A DNA stretch of 64,000 nucleotides. Source: Branchiostoma belcheri (lineage: Eukaryota > Chordata > Leptocardii > Amphioxiformes > Branchiostomatidae). The DNA lies in the NCBI RefSeq assembly GCF_001625305.1, contig NW_017803246.1, forward strand, positions 188,314 through 252,313, written 5' to 3'. Position 1 is the stretch's first letter. Each line of letters begins with the position of its first letter. The notes below the pieces were generated by a model. It was not told where the DNA came from. It saw nothing but the letters and a program-made list of their open reading frames with translations, and did no database searches. The position numbers and the translations under genes are program-made. Below, piece by piece: positions 33,691-44,142 of this stretch.

Positions 33691-34394
33691 TCTAACTGTC
33701 CCAAGCCTCCTCAATAGACTTTATGATGGTATACAGTTCTCGGTTTCTTCTGGGTCGCTTCCGTAAGGAAGGCTACACTTGCTATGAAGTATAGAGACAT
33801 CTGTGTGTGGCCAACGCTTCTTTTTCCTTGTATATAAACTTAGACACAGAACTCTGCGAACCGTCACAGCAAGGGGAAGTTCCAACAGGCTAATTTGTCT
33901 TGGAAATGTCACGATAAAATTTAAAGAGACGACACGCTCGAAAGTTTCAAACCATCAAAGTGGCGAGACGACCTCCACTCGTCTTAAAGCCATCACAACA
34001 AATAGGGCAGCTTTACTAACCTTAACGCCTTCACAATTAAGGCTCACTTTACTGGAGTTTTTCACCGTAAAGAGACAAAGTTTTAAACCATCAAAGTAAC
34101 GAGACCAGCTCTGCTCGCCTTTAAACCTTCTCGCTAAGCTTCAAACAGTTGCTGATGAAGGCCCTATAGCCGTATCCTGTGCTTGAAAACGTCCACAGTA
34201 CTTAGAGAGGCCAGTCTTGTAGCATTCATACTAGCGAGACAGGACCACTCTTTGAATACTAAATGCCAATGAGAAACAGTAAGGATGTTCTGTTCACATA
34301 CTGACATAGTCGGTCCGCCCCAAGCAGAAGTTGGTGGTCTGGCTGCCCTGCTTTTCTGGCATCACGCGGCATGGAACGCTTTAAGACGTTTTTC
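33691..34394. other. Non-coding with degenerate short repeats
   Basis: Motifs such as AAAGTTTCAAACCATCAAAG (33941 and, less exactly, about 34076) repeat with decay. No gene was seen. Confidence 0.4.
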
Positions 34395-34820
34395 ACAGCT
34401 TACGTAGATTTCAAGACGCTTTTTCTTCGTCCTTCTACAGATGTAACTTTCCCTTGAGCTGTTCGTTATGCCTTCCCTTAGGCAAAGTCTTACGTTTGAA
34501 GCTGGTGTGTTATGCCGGAGGGCGGTTTACCGTTGTGGTATATTGCAGGTGTGGTTCCCCTTGAGTCATATGTCTTCCTTAAAACTTTTACTCCCAAAGT
34601 CTTACGTTGATCTCAAAACTTTTCCCCTCGTACCTTGCAAGTGTGATACCCCTGAACCTCTTTTTACACCTTCGCGGCAAAGTCTTACGTTGAGCTCAAG
34701 ATGTTTCCTCCTCGCCCCCTGCAGGTGTGACGCCCCTGAGCCGTTCGTTACTGCAAAGTCTTGCGTATATTTCAGTTGGTCCCCTTGAGTGTCATGTCTT
34801 TCTTTTAAACATTCACAGCA
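34395..34820 (+). repeat. Tandem decayed copies of a splice-acceptor region
   Basis: The ~80-nt segment before the sulfotransferase start codon (CAAAGTCTTGCGTTGATTTC, pyrimidine tract, TTGCAG, GTGTGACTGCCCCTGAGCCG) recurs upstream. Decayed copies begin near 34401, 34488, 34596, 34678 and 34756. Some keep a TTGCAG or CTGCAG acceptor followed by GTGTGACGCCCCTGAGCCG. Confidence 0.85.
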
Positions 34821-34897
34821 AAGTCTTGCGTTGATTTCAAGACGTTTTCGCTTCTCTTTCTCTTGCAGGTGTGACTGCCCCTGAGCCGTCATGCCCC

Positions 34898-37800
34898 ATG
34901 ATGCACGTGCACCGTCTGGCCTCGTCCCTGCTCTGCGTGTTCACCGGGGCGTCCTTCCTGCTCACCTCGGTGCTCATCCTCACCACCTCCCGCCCGTGTG
35001 GGGACACCCGCCCCCGACCGGACGTCCAGTACTTCAGGTCCGTATATAAAAGATAACCAATACAGTGTTCAAATAGGAAAATACATTAAAGAATGTTTCG
35101 GTCTTAGAGACCACATGTTAGAGAATAGTTAGACCTTTATTGTTACAGCATACATATACTCTGTACGTAAGATGGCGTTATCCACACATGCATTTAGCTT
35201 TGTTAGATTTGTAGTTGTAGAAGACCGTACAAAAGTCCCTGTACTTTTTTGTTGTGTCAATAAAGAATCACTATAAACACTAGCCTCTACCAGGCTTCGG
35301 GAGGCGGCTGGAGAGAGTAGAATTGGCCAAATAGAAAGATAGCATGCAAGAGGAGTTGTTCCGCTAGAGAGTACAGTTTGTCGCACCCGTGTGTCGCTAA
35401 ATGTACCCTCTCTGGCCGGCTAACTCCCCTGGTATAATATTCCCTCTTCAGGTGGGTCTGGCAAATCTACTTCTTCAGTGGACCAACTCCCCTGGCAGGT
35501 TCACCATTTCCAGTCCCTTCATATATATAAGCCTGGCAGGGGCTAAGTAATAACCTGGGGCACCGCGGGGCTAGCCTGGAAGCCAGACTGTTTCCAGGGT
35601 CTACACAAGCCAGCTCCTTGGCTCTGGGGTCTACAAAGACCAGACCATCGGCTCCTGGGCTAGTCTGCGTGCCAGGCTGTTTGCAGGGTCTACACAGGCC
35701 AGCTCCTCCGCTCCAGGGCCAGCATGCCCCCAAGGAAATTGTACCCCCTCCCCCAACTTAGACGCTGATAAGCACGCTGGATTAGACGTTCGTCTGTATC
35801 AGTAGGTATGTCTAGAAGCCTTAGTTTAAAAACGTCTGGTGAATGTTGTTTTCTTTTACTCCAGGGAGATCGTTACAGAACTGAAATCGGAGGTCGTGCG
35901 ACTGAAGGATGCTTTAGATGAGCGCCACCTAGCGCCGCCTATTGTTGCTGCACCAGACGCCCGGAAGCGCAGAACTTTGTCCCAGGCGGGAAAACAAAAC
36001 CAGGTCCCAGCCAATCAGAAGCCTCCACCTAGAGTCATAGTGCAGCAATTGGCCGACTCAGCAGCCAATAGGAGAGCAGGAAAGTCAAACTCACCAATCA
36101 AAAGAAACCCTCCAGCCAATAGAAATCCACCTCAGCAAAATCGACAATTTCCCCCCAAGCAGACAGGTCAAGTTAGGAGAAATCCGGGAAATATTCCCAA
36201 ACAGGGAAAACCTATCAGTAGAAAACCAAATCCTAACCTTAGGGGACCAGCCAACGTAGCGGCCAACAGAAAACCTCCAAACAATGTTCCACAGAACGCG
36301 AGGAAACAACAAAACAATGGGAAGACTGAGTTTTCGGGCTTGTCAAAAGGAAGGACTAGGACAGTCGGTAGAAAACCTCCTAAACCCAACCAATCAAATG
36401 GCAGAAAACAGGTAACCAATCAAAACCCTGCTGGCCTTAACCAATTAAACGCCAGCAGCCAGAGGACCAATGAAAAGCCGGCTGATCCCGTCCACGTGAT
36501 TATCTTCACCAATAGGAGGTCGGGCTCCTCGTTCCTGGGAGAACTGTTTAATCAGAACCCGGATGTGTTTTATCTGTTTGAGCCGCTGAAGGCGCTGGAG
36601 CAAAGAGTCTCGTACCAGAACCTGCAGGTCAGTACGTATTACATAAATCCTGGATTATTGCCGAGTTGCCGAGTGTGGTGAACCATGGTGAATAACGAAA
36701 ATATTCTTGTTATTTAGTTTGGCTATGTTTGTAAATATTAATGATATTTCGTGTGTTCCCTAAAACTACGTAATTCAGCCTATTGTACAATGCATTGTAT
36801 TATTAGGCTGCAATGTTGTTTTAGTTTCATGTCAATTTGCAAATAAACCATTTATATATTGGAGTGAGTTATAGAGGCCACACAAGCACTGACTTTATTA
36901 TAGGGTTGACAGCCATCACTTTTCGTCCGTTATCGTGAACAGATGCTAGTGTTGAATGCTTTTTTCAAGCACAATATTTTGCCATTTGTATCAGTACATG
37001 TATCAGGCTGCCACAAAAACAGCGATCATCAATAACTGATGATCAATCACTGATGATCAATAACCGATAGCTGATCGATTATCAATAATCGAATATCAAT
37101 AATTATCGATAACCGATAAGTAATGATTGTTTCATAATCGATGTGATAATCAAAAACAAATGATCAGTAACTGACAACTGATGATCAATAACTGATATCC
37201 GATAATCGATGATCAATAACTATTGACCGGTTCCACAGGTGCAGGCCGCCCCCACCCTGGGGGACATGATGACGTGTAACTTCACGGGGCTGGGGTACTT
37301 CCTCAACTTCACCAGCAGGGAGAGGTTACACAGGACCTCCAGTAAGGCGCTCAGCTCTCCGCCAATGTGTCCCAAGTCTATAAGGTAACACTCACTCACT
37401 CACTCACTCACTCACTCACTCACTCACACTCAGTCAGTCAATCAGTCAGTCAGTCAGTCACTCAGTCAGTCAGTCACTCACTCACTCACCCACTCACACT
37501 CACTCACTCACTCACTCACTCACCCACACACTCACTCACACACTCACTCACTCACTCACTCACATACTCACTCACTCACTCGCACACACACTCACTCACT
37601 CACTCACTCACACACTCACCCTCACTCATACTCTTATACTCATTCACTCACTCACTCACTCACTCACTCACTCACTCACATACTCACTCACTCACACACA
37701 CACAGGACCTCCAGTAAGGCACTCAGCTCCCAGCCCATGTTCCCCAAGTCTATCAGGTAGCTGGTACTTACAGGTCCTCCATTTGCTATCGTAAACCTAT

Positions 37801-39957
37801 CTACTACAAATATAACCTGACCTTTCTATACAAGTTCATAGCCAAAATAGCGCCTGTGAAAAATCCCACATATCTTTACTTAGTTATATCAGCTCCAAGA
37901 AGAACCCAGTCTGTAACTTTTGTATATTTTTGCGGAATGCACTGGCTATAAATGTGTTTTTTCAACGTTCTCGAGCTCAAGATTTCTTACAAGATTACTT
38001 TATCACAGTGTAAGAAACAGTAGGAGCGAGTAGAAACAGATAGAAACCCCTGGTCCCGGGCCGGGGTTCGAACCCACGACCAAACTCAGACACCAGTCCA
38101 CATGCCGACGCTCTAACGATTCGGCTAAAAGGTCTAGACCCATCGGCCGGGTCAGTTGGTAGCGCCTATAAATCCCCCCCCCCCACTGTTACAATAGTAA
38201 TGTGTGGTGCTGATGACGAGTAGACACTTACCTGCAGTACCGCCCCTCGCCGCAGGTGGAGCCCCTCCGCGAAGCTGCAGGGTTGCCTGGAGCTGTCCCG
38301 GGACATGGTGTCGGACGTCTGCCGGTCCAAGCGGCACGTGGCCGTGAAGACCATCCGCCTGGTGGACGTCAAGTCTCTGGCGCCGCTCGTCAGGAACCCT
38401 CGCCTGAACGTGAAGGTGGTTCACCTGATCAGGGACCCGCGCGGGATCTACAACTCTCGCGTGAACGAGAAGCGGGGCGAGAAGGGCGCGCTGGACGCCG
38501 TGGCCGAGCAGATGAACTTCCTCTGTAAACGGGAGGCCTATAACCTACAGGTCAGTAGAAACCTACAGGATAATGTAAAATTACTGTCTACGTGTGGGGG
38601 CTTCCTCTGTAAACGGGAGGCTTATAACCTGCAGGTCAGTCTAAATCTGCAACCTGCATGTCACTAAATTACTGCGCAAGTATAAGTGTGTTGAAGGGAA
38701 CAGGCAGGTCAGTCTAATCTACAATCTAGTACTAGTGTGCACAAGTGTATAAACGGGAGGCCTACAACCTGCAGGTGAGTAGAAACGTCAAATCCATAAG
38801 TCTGTGTAAAGGCGCACAGCCGGGGATGGGGATGGGGACTTACTGTGTAAAATGGATCTACAGGCTTGGAGTCCTAAATAGAGACGATGGTTTAGAAGTC
38901 CGTTATCCCTGATTTCCTTGCGTGATCACGGTATGGACGAGTTCCTATTCCAACAATGCCCATTGCGTAATACAAAATAAATCAAACCACTGGATAAATT
39001 CTCTGAGCATTCAGAAAGCATCCGCTACCTTTCATCAGTGACAAAAAAGATCTGCTGATGCTATATATCTGAAACGTCTGGCTCTTCAGAGAATTTTACA
39101 TCCAGTTGCTTTATTTTCTATAACGTGATGTTCTACCTGGATGTCTAACCATCATAGAGGTAACAATGTCAATTGTTTCCCTGCCAGGTGGGCCGCTCGC
39201 CGCTGCCCTGGCTGTCCGGGCGCTACCGGCTATTCCGGTACAAGGACCTTCTAACAATACCTATTGTTGAGTAAAGAGAGCTCTTTTTACACAACCAATC
39301 TGTAGCAGCCGACACCTGTGCTGCAGTGCTATGTGAACCAGTCAGAATTGCCCTGAGGAAGGTGACAGACGGTCACCGAAACGTCGGCTGGATAAAAGAC
39401 TTGGTTGTGTAAAAAGAGTCTCTTTACTCAGTGTCTTACCAACCTGATGAAATTATTCACGAATGCCTATTGTTGTTCCGTGTCAGGTTGGCCGTTCGCC
39501 GCTGCCCTGGCTGTCCGGACGCTACAGACTGTTCCGTTATGAGGATCTGGCGCAGCGCCCATTGCAGCAGGTGCAGCAGCTGTATGACTTCGTGGGGCTG
39601 CCTCTACCCGGTCACGTAACGCAGTGGATCCTGGACAACACCCAGGAGGACCGGGACGGGAGCCTCTACACCACGTCACGCAACTCCTCCGCCACGGCGC
39701 ATGCGTGGAGGCACGCCGTGCCCTGGCCGTACGCGCAGAGGGTGGAGAGCACATGCGCGAAGATGCTGGACCTGGCCGGGTACAAGCGCGCCCCTAGCGA
39801 GAACCATCTGCACGACATGTCCTACAGCCTCATGGGTCCCATTCCTACTGCAAACGCCCAGCCCCGCAGTCAGGGGTCTAAACCTGAGTCCGGTCTGAAT
39901 CTCCCCACTAAAGTACAGCTATTTGATGAAAATGTTGACTCTCTATCGTTGAATTAA
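34898..39957 (+). CDS. Carbohydrate 6-O-sulfotransferase-like Golgi enzyme, 604 aa, five exons
   Basis: The CHST family transfers sulfate from PAPS to galactose or GlcNAc of glycans in the Golgi lumen. Exons by phase: 34898-35037, 35865-36627, 37239-37384, 38256-38550, 39487-39957; total 1815 nt, exactly 605 codons with TAA. The start exon continues upstream to a TTGCAG acceptor, so an untranslated leader exon is expected. Residues ~7-30 are a signal anchor (type II topology). Residues ~47-260 are a long hydrophilic stem very rich in N, P, K, R and Q, longer and odder than in vertebrate relatives. [12 protein letters not shown] at ~264-275 is the 5'-phosphosulfate loop. [15 protein letters not shown] at ~404-418 is the 3'-phosphate site, with R and the following [14 protein letters not shown] is the conserved family segment near the C-terminus. 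The exact acceptor sugar cannot be told. Every intron from the third exon on carries partial copies of exon edges. Confidence 0.9.
35281..35545. mobile_element. Degraded family A1 MITE in sulfotransferase intron 1
   Basis: The left end TAGCCTCTACCAGGC and an inner arm with CCGCTAGAGAGTACAG are intact. The right end is decayed to GCCTGGCAGGGGCTA. The flanks do not match. Confidence 0.75.
35570..35735 (+). repeat. Short block of the 17.8-kb minisatellite, about 2.5 units
   Basis: GCTAGCCTGGAAGCCAGACTG, then GTCTACACAGGCCAGCTCCT and CAGCATGCCCCCAAGG are as in the arrays near 18 and 26.3 kb. Confidence 0.8.
37023..37225. repeat. AT-rich palindromic short-repeat tract in intron 2
   Basis: Variants of TGATGATCAATAACTGAT and ATCGATAACCGATAA repeat and are often self-complementary. 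It is likely to extrude or to be unstable. Confidence 0.8.
37387..37705. repeat. (CACT)n / (CAGT)n microsatellite in intron 3
   Basis: A long ACTC tetranucleotide array lies immediately after the exon 3 donor. A partial copy of exon 3 follows it. The open frame rich in SLTHSLTH is an artefact. Confidence 0.95.
37703..37757 (+). pseudogene. Partial copy of sulfotransferase exon 3 (3' end)
   Basis: CACAGGACCTCCAGTAAGGC and CCCAAGTCTATCAGGTA repeat the last ~54 nt and donor of exon 3 (37331-37388) at ~85-90 percent. Without the 5' part of the exon it cannot replace it. The microsatellite lies between the two copies. Confidence 0.85.
38010..38140 (-). mobile_element. tRNA-derived SINE, family 2, second copy
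   Basis: Reverse complement of the element at 8833-8961, from GTAAGAAACAG to GGTCTAGACC, with a preserved B box. It lies in sulfotransferase intron 3. Confidence 0.85.
38599..38785 (+). pseudogene. Two partial copies of sulfotransferase exon 4 end with donors
   Basis: The final ~34 nt of exon 4 and its donor (TTCCTCTGTAAACGGGAGGC to CAGGTCAGT) recur at 38600-38640. A shorter form is at 38748-38785 (TAAACGGGAGGCCTACAACC to CAGGTGAGTAGAAAC). All three donors are intact GT sites. Confidence 0.88.
39188..39274 (+). pseudogene. Upstream copy of the sulfotransferase last-exon start
   Basis: An acceptor CTGCCAG is followed by GTGGGCCGCTCGCCGCTGCC and ~60 nt nearly identical to the start of exon 5 (39487 on). 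The frame ([21 protein letters not shown]) then leaves homology and meets TAA at 39272. If spliced it would give a protein truncated in the conserved RYEDL segment, so it is either a decoy terminal exon or a dead copy. Confidence 0.8.
39266..39432. mobile_element. Inverted-repeat insertion between the two exon 5 copies
   Basis: GAGTAAAGAGAGCTCTTTTT with ACACAACCAA pairs with TTGGTTGTGTAAAAAGAGTC and TCTTTACTCA. The arms are ~30 bp around ~105 bp. The loop holds a hammerhead-like core at 39350-39388. Confidence 0.8.
39350..39388 (+). ncRNA. Hammerhead-ribozyme-like core
   Basis: Reading along: GCC, CTGAGGA, A, GGTGAC, loop AGACG, GTCACC, GAAAC, GTC, GGC. This fits CUGANGA, a perfect 6-bp helix II, GAAA and a GUC-type cleavage context, with GCC/GGC as a 3-bp helix I. 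Position 7 is G rather than the usual U. Minimal hammerheads of this kind are known in Penelope-like retroelements. Activity is untested. Confidence 0.5.
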
Positions 39958-40371
39958 ATGGATGGATTGTTGTTTAATTTTGTGCCTTCTTTGTTTTTTT
40001 GTTGTTGTACTTGTTTTACTTTTATACTTGATAATTATGTTCATAAACAAACAAACAAACAAACAAACAAATGGACGAACAAACGTACAGTATTCGGGTA
40101 AACAAACAGGTTGTTTATTTCATATCCAAGCATATCAGGCTATCTTAGAATGCACATACGTCACAATTACCGCCAATGTTGTATTCAGCTGACAAATGTT
40201 AGCTATATTTAAACTCAAGCCTTTCTCTTTGCTACGAAATGGAGATGAAGTCTTTCACTCAAAGCTTCGAGTTGCAAACTTAATTTGTAGCACAACGAGG
40301 GATATCTAAGTCACCATTTAAGAGTTCTACATAGAGGAATCGAGAGCACCATTATGCATGTTATAATTATG
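39958..40371. other. Intergenic, 3' region of the sulfotransferase
   Basis: Contains a (AAAC)n run at 40045-40070. The gene ends converge here: sulfotransferase (+) and XKR-like (-). No other feature was seen. Confidence 0.5.
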
Positions 40372-40478
40372 TAGCCTGGTTACCAAACCTATTATAGCTC
40401 CCGAGTCCTACATCCTCTCCGCAAATAGCGATGAGGATGTAGGACTCGGGAGCTATAATAGGTTTGGTAACCAGGCTA
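40372..40478. mobile_element. Hairpin MITE (family C) with 9-bp target duplication
   Basis: A 107-bp near-perfect palindrome from TAGCCTGGTTACCAAACC to GGTTTGGTAACCAGGCTA. ATAATTATG (40363-40371) and ATAATTATA (40479-40487) match at 8 of 9 positions. Confidence 0.93.
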
Positions 40479-40621
40479 ATAATTATACATGTTTTATACA
40501 GTAGACAATGTTAATTCAAGGCACATCTTTCACAAAAATCTTGAGTCTTTTTCCTAAGGAATGTACGTTGCAACTTTGGTACAATCACTAGGAGAAACAT
40601 CACCTCCATCGCGACGCGGTT

Positions 40622-43598
40622 CTACACAGTGTTCAGCGCTACAGAGTTTCCGGAATCCGGAGCAGGCGAGTTCTGCCGCCGTGCAGCCGTTTCCGTTCCG
40701 GACTCGCCTTTGGCACAGCAGAACGTGACGGGGGACTCTATCCTCCCGCTCAGCACCATCCCGACAAACCCGAACACGGCCGACACCACGGACCCCACCA
40801 CGATCCCCACCAGCGCGGGAACGTCGTACCAGTCATCTCCCGTCTTCTGCGTGTACCACACCGTCACCATGGTGACGTTGCCTAGCAACGTGAGGGCAGA
40901 GTTCAGCCAAAACGTCCGCCTGTGGTCGGGAGAGAACGTCATGCTGAATGTGTCCACCACCATGGCCAGACCCCACGCACAGAGGCCGACAAACCCTTTT
41001 AGTTTTCTGTCTATGGCGAAGTAGGCGACCGTCATGGCGGCCCAGTGTAACCCGATACGCAGCGCGATCCACGGCGTGAAGGCGGACGCGAACAGACCCA
41101 TGGTCGTGACGCGCACGCTGACCTCCAGAACCTTCCAGAAGGTCATGAACACCAGCCTTCCCACAAGCCCGCGCGTCAGCGGCCGCCGGTGCAGGTAGTT
41201 CTTGTAGTACAGGTACGTCACCACGGCCTTGACCGTTGCCATGAGAGATATCACCATGGAGACGACCTTCAGGACGCTGACCCGCTCGTCTGTGTAGACC
41301 CAGATCTTGATCTGGAGGCAGAGCTGAGAAATGGCGGCCGTCACGGCGTCCAGCAGGTGGATGATGGGAAGGTTCCGCTCCACCTCCAGGCCGGTGACGT
41401 CACCGCCGCTCCACAGAAGGCGGGAAAACACCGCGTAGTGCACGAAAATGCTCACGACGGGAACGGACGACAGACACCGGTACAAGCAGGGCGACTCCTG
41501 CACGGTTTTGGCGAAGCTGCTTCTGTCCGGATCGTGTGACCTCGCGGTGAGGCAGATGAACCCGCAGGACCAGGTGTGGACGATGAGCAGCGGCCCGAGG
41601 GTCAGGCCGAGGGTCCAGGCGAACCACTCCGCCTGGCGGCCGCTCCAGTACTGCAGGGCCAGCGCCACGTCTGTTCCCAGGTTAGCCACGTACAGGCACA
41701 GCGGGAAAACCACCAACACACACACCTGGGGAAACGGGGAGGGAGGGGAAAATAAGGCAAAAAATACGATTTTCAACATTATTTTCTGTAATAGAGGTAG
41801 GTTCATTCAGGATCATTCAGGCACTCATTCAGTCACAAATTCGCTAACTCATTCGCTTATTCATTCACCAAGACACTGAAAAATACGATTCATTGATGGT
41901 ATAGAATAGAATTGAATAATATAGAATGGAATAGAATAGAATTGAATAGAATAGAATAGAATGGAATACTAGTAGTATAGAAGAACATCACGAGATATAG
42001 AAAGAATACCGGCAGTGATCACTGAGTGTCGAGTATTTATATGACTAACCAAAGGCTCAAAAACACTTAATGTTAACACTATTGGATGTCTAAAACAAAC
42101 AAACAAACAAACACCTGTATCGTCTTGTGGCGCCAAATCACCTGCCAGCCTTCCGTGGTCCTATCCCAGCATGCACCGGGGCAGCCCTTGGCCTGGGCGA
42201 GTCCCTCCCAGTGCGCATGCACAGCATGTACGCCCGCCATGTTGTTTGTAGAAGTTCAAGGTCACGACGACCAAGATGCAAGGAAAACTGTCAGAAGGAA
42301 GGAAGGAGGTTCTTCCACGGAGAAATTGGGATTCTCGGGGGTGCCTCGACGTTACAACAGAAATAACAATAAAGGTAAGATTTGCAAGCCAATACATAAT
42401 AATGTTTATCTTCACATGATCTATCCTAACTAACTATATATTGCTCTTTTTAATTTATCATCAATCAAACACATACGTATGGTGGCCTGCCCCACTATGC
42501 CATTTGCTGTATAATCATAAAGAATAACACAACAGATTGTCTGCTACAGCACCAGTTACCATAGTGACAGCCACCAGGTTCAGGTCATTGACCTTATGTT
42601 TTTGGAGAAGACGAAACGGAGCAAAGACAATTTTTTTCTGCAAAGGTACTAGTAATCATAATAAGTAATTAAAGTCACAAACACATCACAAGCACTCGAA
42701 TTCGTAGCAACATAGCGCAAAACTACATAGTATAGTACTTGTATCTCGTTCGTCTCATGTCGTCGAGAATGACTGTAACTTTATGTACCATTACACTGAG
42801 TCTGGTAAAATACTAAGGCCCTCGCTGGTACGGTAATATAAAGGCAGGGTAAAGGCCGGGAACTATTATTAGTCTCTACCAGCGACCGGCAAACTCGTAT
42901 TCTTTAGCGGACCAACTCCCCTAGCATGATATCTATTAGGGCAATTTCTGTTGCCCTGTTAAGCCTGGAAGAGGCTAGACAATTCCGACTACAGTGACTG
43001 GGCCTGAGGGGGGGGGGTAAGGTGAACGCTATCCGCTATTTAAAAAAGGCAGCGGCTCCGTATTGCATCATTCATTTCCTACTAATAGAGCGATGAGAAA
43101 GACGATTTGCTTCGCCTTATTCTGAGAACGGACACTTAAAAAAAAGGGTTATTTACTTAAACCCAGGTGGACACATTCGTCGTAGCCGTAGTACGATTTT
43201 GATTCTTACCGGGATCGTGTAACATAACACAAGATCCCACCACCACTTATCTGTAATACAGTATAAGAGTAGGGCGCCATGTAGGTGTAAGTGGCTTAAA
43301 CCTTGCCAATATTACAGTCCGGTCTTGTCTTTACCATACAGAACTCGTGTGTTACGCCTTTAAAGGCATTTAACGGTTATGCGAAACACACAAACCAGCA
43401 AAAAGAATTATAGATATTCACCTGAAGTAACGGTAACGTTGAGATGCCAGCCCATACAAACGAACCAACAGTCGCGTCGATAGCGTTGCCTGCTTTTGAA
43501 CTCAAACTACGATATTTCAGGTCCGACCCGACTCCCACTACAGAAGAGGGCTGCCGATCCCAGCCCGGGACGTCAAGCCGCGGTGCTGCAATGTTCAT
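40622..43598 (-). CDS. XK-related (XKR) family membrane protein, 426 aa, two exons
   Basis: XKR proteins are multi-pass membrane proteins; some members scramble phospholipids at the plasma membrane, often after caspase cleavage. Exon 1 is 43422-43598 (59 codons, ATG 43596-43598, donor GTGAAT). Exon 2 is 40622-41725 (acceptor TTCCCCAG, stop TAG at 40622-40624). The join is phase 0 and gives 427 codons exactly. About eight to ten hydrophobic segments are visible, starting with VCVLVVFPLCLYVANLGTDV. Family features are the SQLCLQIKIWV segment, the following VSMVISLMATVKAVVTYLYY helix, and the FWKVLEVSVRVTTMGLFAS helix. The C-terminal tail is short and polar with no obvious caspase site, so scramblase activity should not be assumed. 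The promoter and start of exon 1 are duplicated at 59.4-59.8 kb. Confidence 0.88.
41885..41975. repeat. (AGAATAGAAT)-type simple repeat in XKR intron
   Basis: ATAGAATGGAATAGAATAG-like pentamers lie within the XKR-like intron. Confidence 0.9.
42870..42977. mobile_element. Internally deleted family A1 MITE in the XKR intron
   Basis: The left end is TAGTCTCTACCAGCG and the right end AAGCCTGGAAGAGGCTA. Only part of each arm remains (CCAACTCCCCTAGCATGATA). Confidence 0.7.
42978..43421. other. XKR intron sequence, nothing recognised
   Basis: No further repeat or exon was seen in this part of the intron. Confidence 0.4.
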
Positions 43599-43966
43599 GC
43601 TCCCTCTCCACAAGAACAGCTACACAGAACACGTACAAACCGCGCATAGCGTCTCGCCTCCTTCTGTAGCTAGTCACAACCAGTTGGAAAGCAGCTCTCC
43701 GTGACGTAAGACTAGTCTCAAGATACTTTTCCTTTCACAATACGTCTTGAGACATGTAGACAGCTGCTCGGTAACCTGGCCCGGGTCCTTTGTGTCCCGT
43801 CGTTCTTACCGACGCACGTCCGCCAGGTACCCGGCGCGTCAGGTGTCCCCGTCTTTTGTCTCACCTGCGGCCGCACGGTGTAACATGTCACCAACATGGC
43901 GGCCGCTGATGATGCAAGACTTAAAACGGCTGACTGGGGTCGCTTGTGTTCTACCTGACATGTTAC
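43599..43966 (-). promoter_or_regulatory. Promoter region of the XKR-like gene
   Basis: The region upstream of the ATG is conserved in the duplicate at 59462-59830, GC-rich and CpG-containing, with AACATGGCGGCCGC near 43891, which resembles a YY1 site. No TATA box was seen. Confidence 0.45.
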
Positions 43967-44130
43967 TAATCTCCCAGCAGATACTTCGGTGGTAATACAG
44001 TATCCATTGGCCAGAGGAGTGTCCATTAGCCACCTTTGGTTGGGAAATGGATACAGGACGGTCAATGGATACAGGATGGCCAATGGATACGGTCTTTTGC
44101 CACCCAACCGAAAGATCTGCTTGAAGATTA
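43967..44130. mobile_element. MITE family B, filled site (empty in the duplicate)
   Basis: The ends are TAATCTCCCAGCAGAT and ATCTGCTTGAAGATTA. It is flanked by ACATGTTAC (43958-43966) and ACACGTTAC (44131-44139). The duplicate has a single ACACGTTAC at about 59831-59839 and no element, proving insertion with 9-bp target duplication. Confidence 0.94.
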
Positions 44131-44142
44131 ACACGTTACCTC

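Noticed and set aside
37367..37717. Open frame rich in SLTH repeats
   Set aside because: Translation of the CACT microsatellite in a sulfotransferase intron.
39049..39085. Second hammerhead-like motif (CTGATGC...GAAACGTC)
   Set aside because: The conserved A after CUGAUG is replaced and helix II is weak.
40629..41879. Plus-strand open frames opposite the XKR-like gene
   Set aside because: Antisense shadows of a well supported coding exon.
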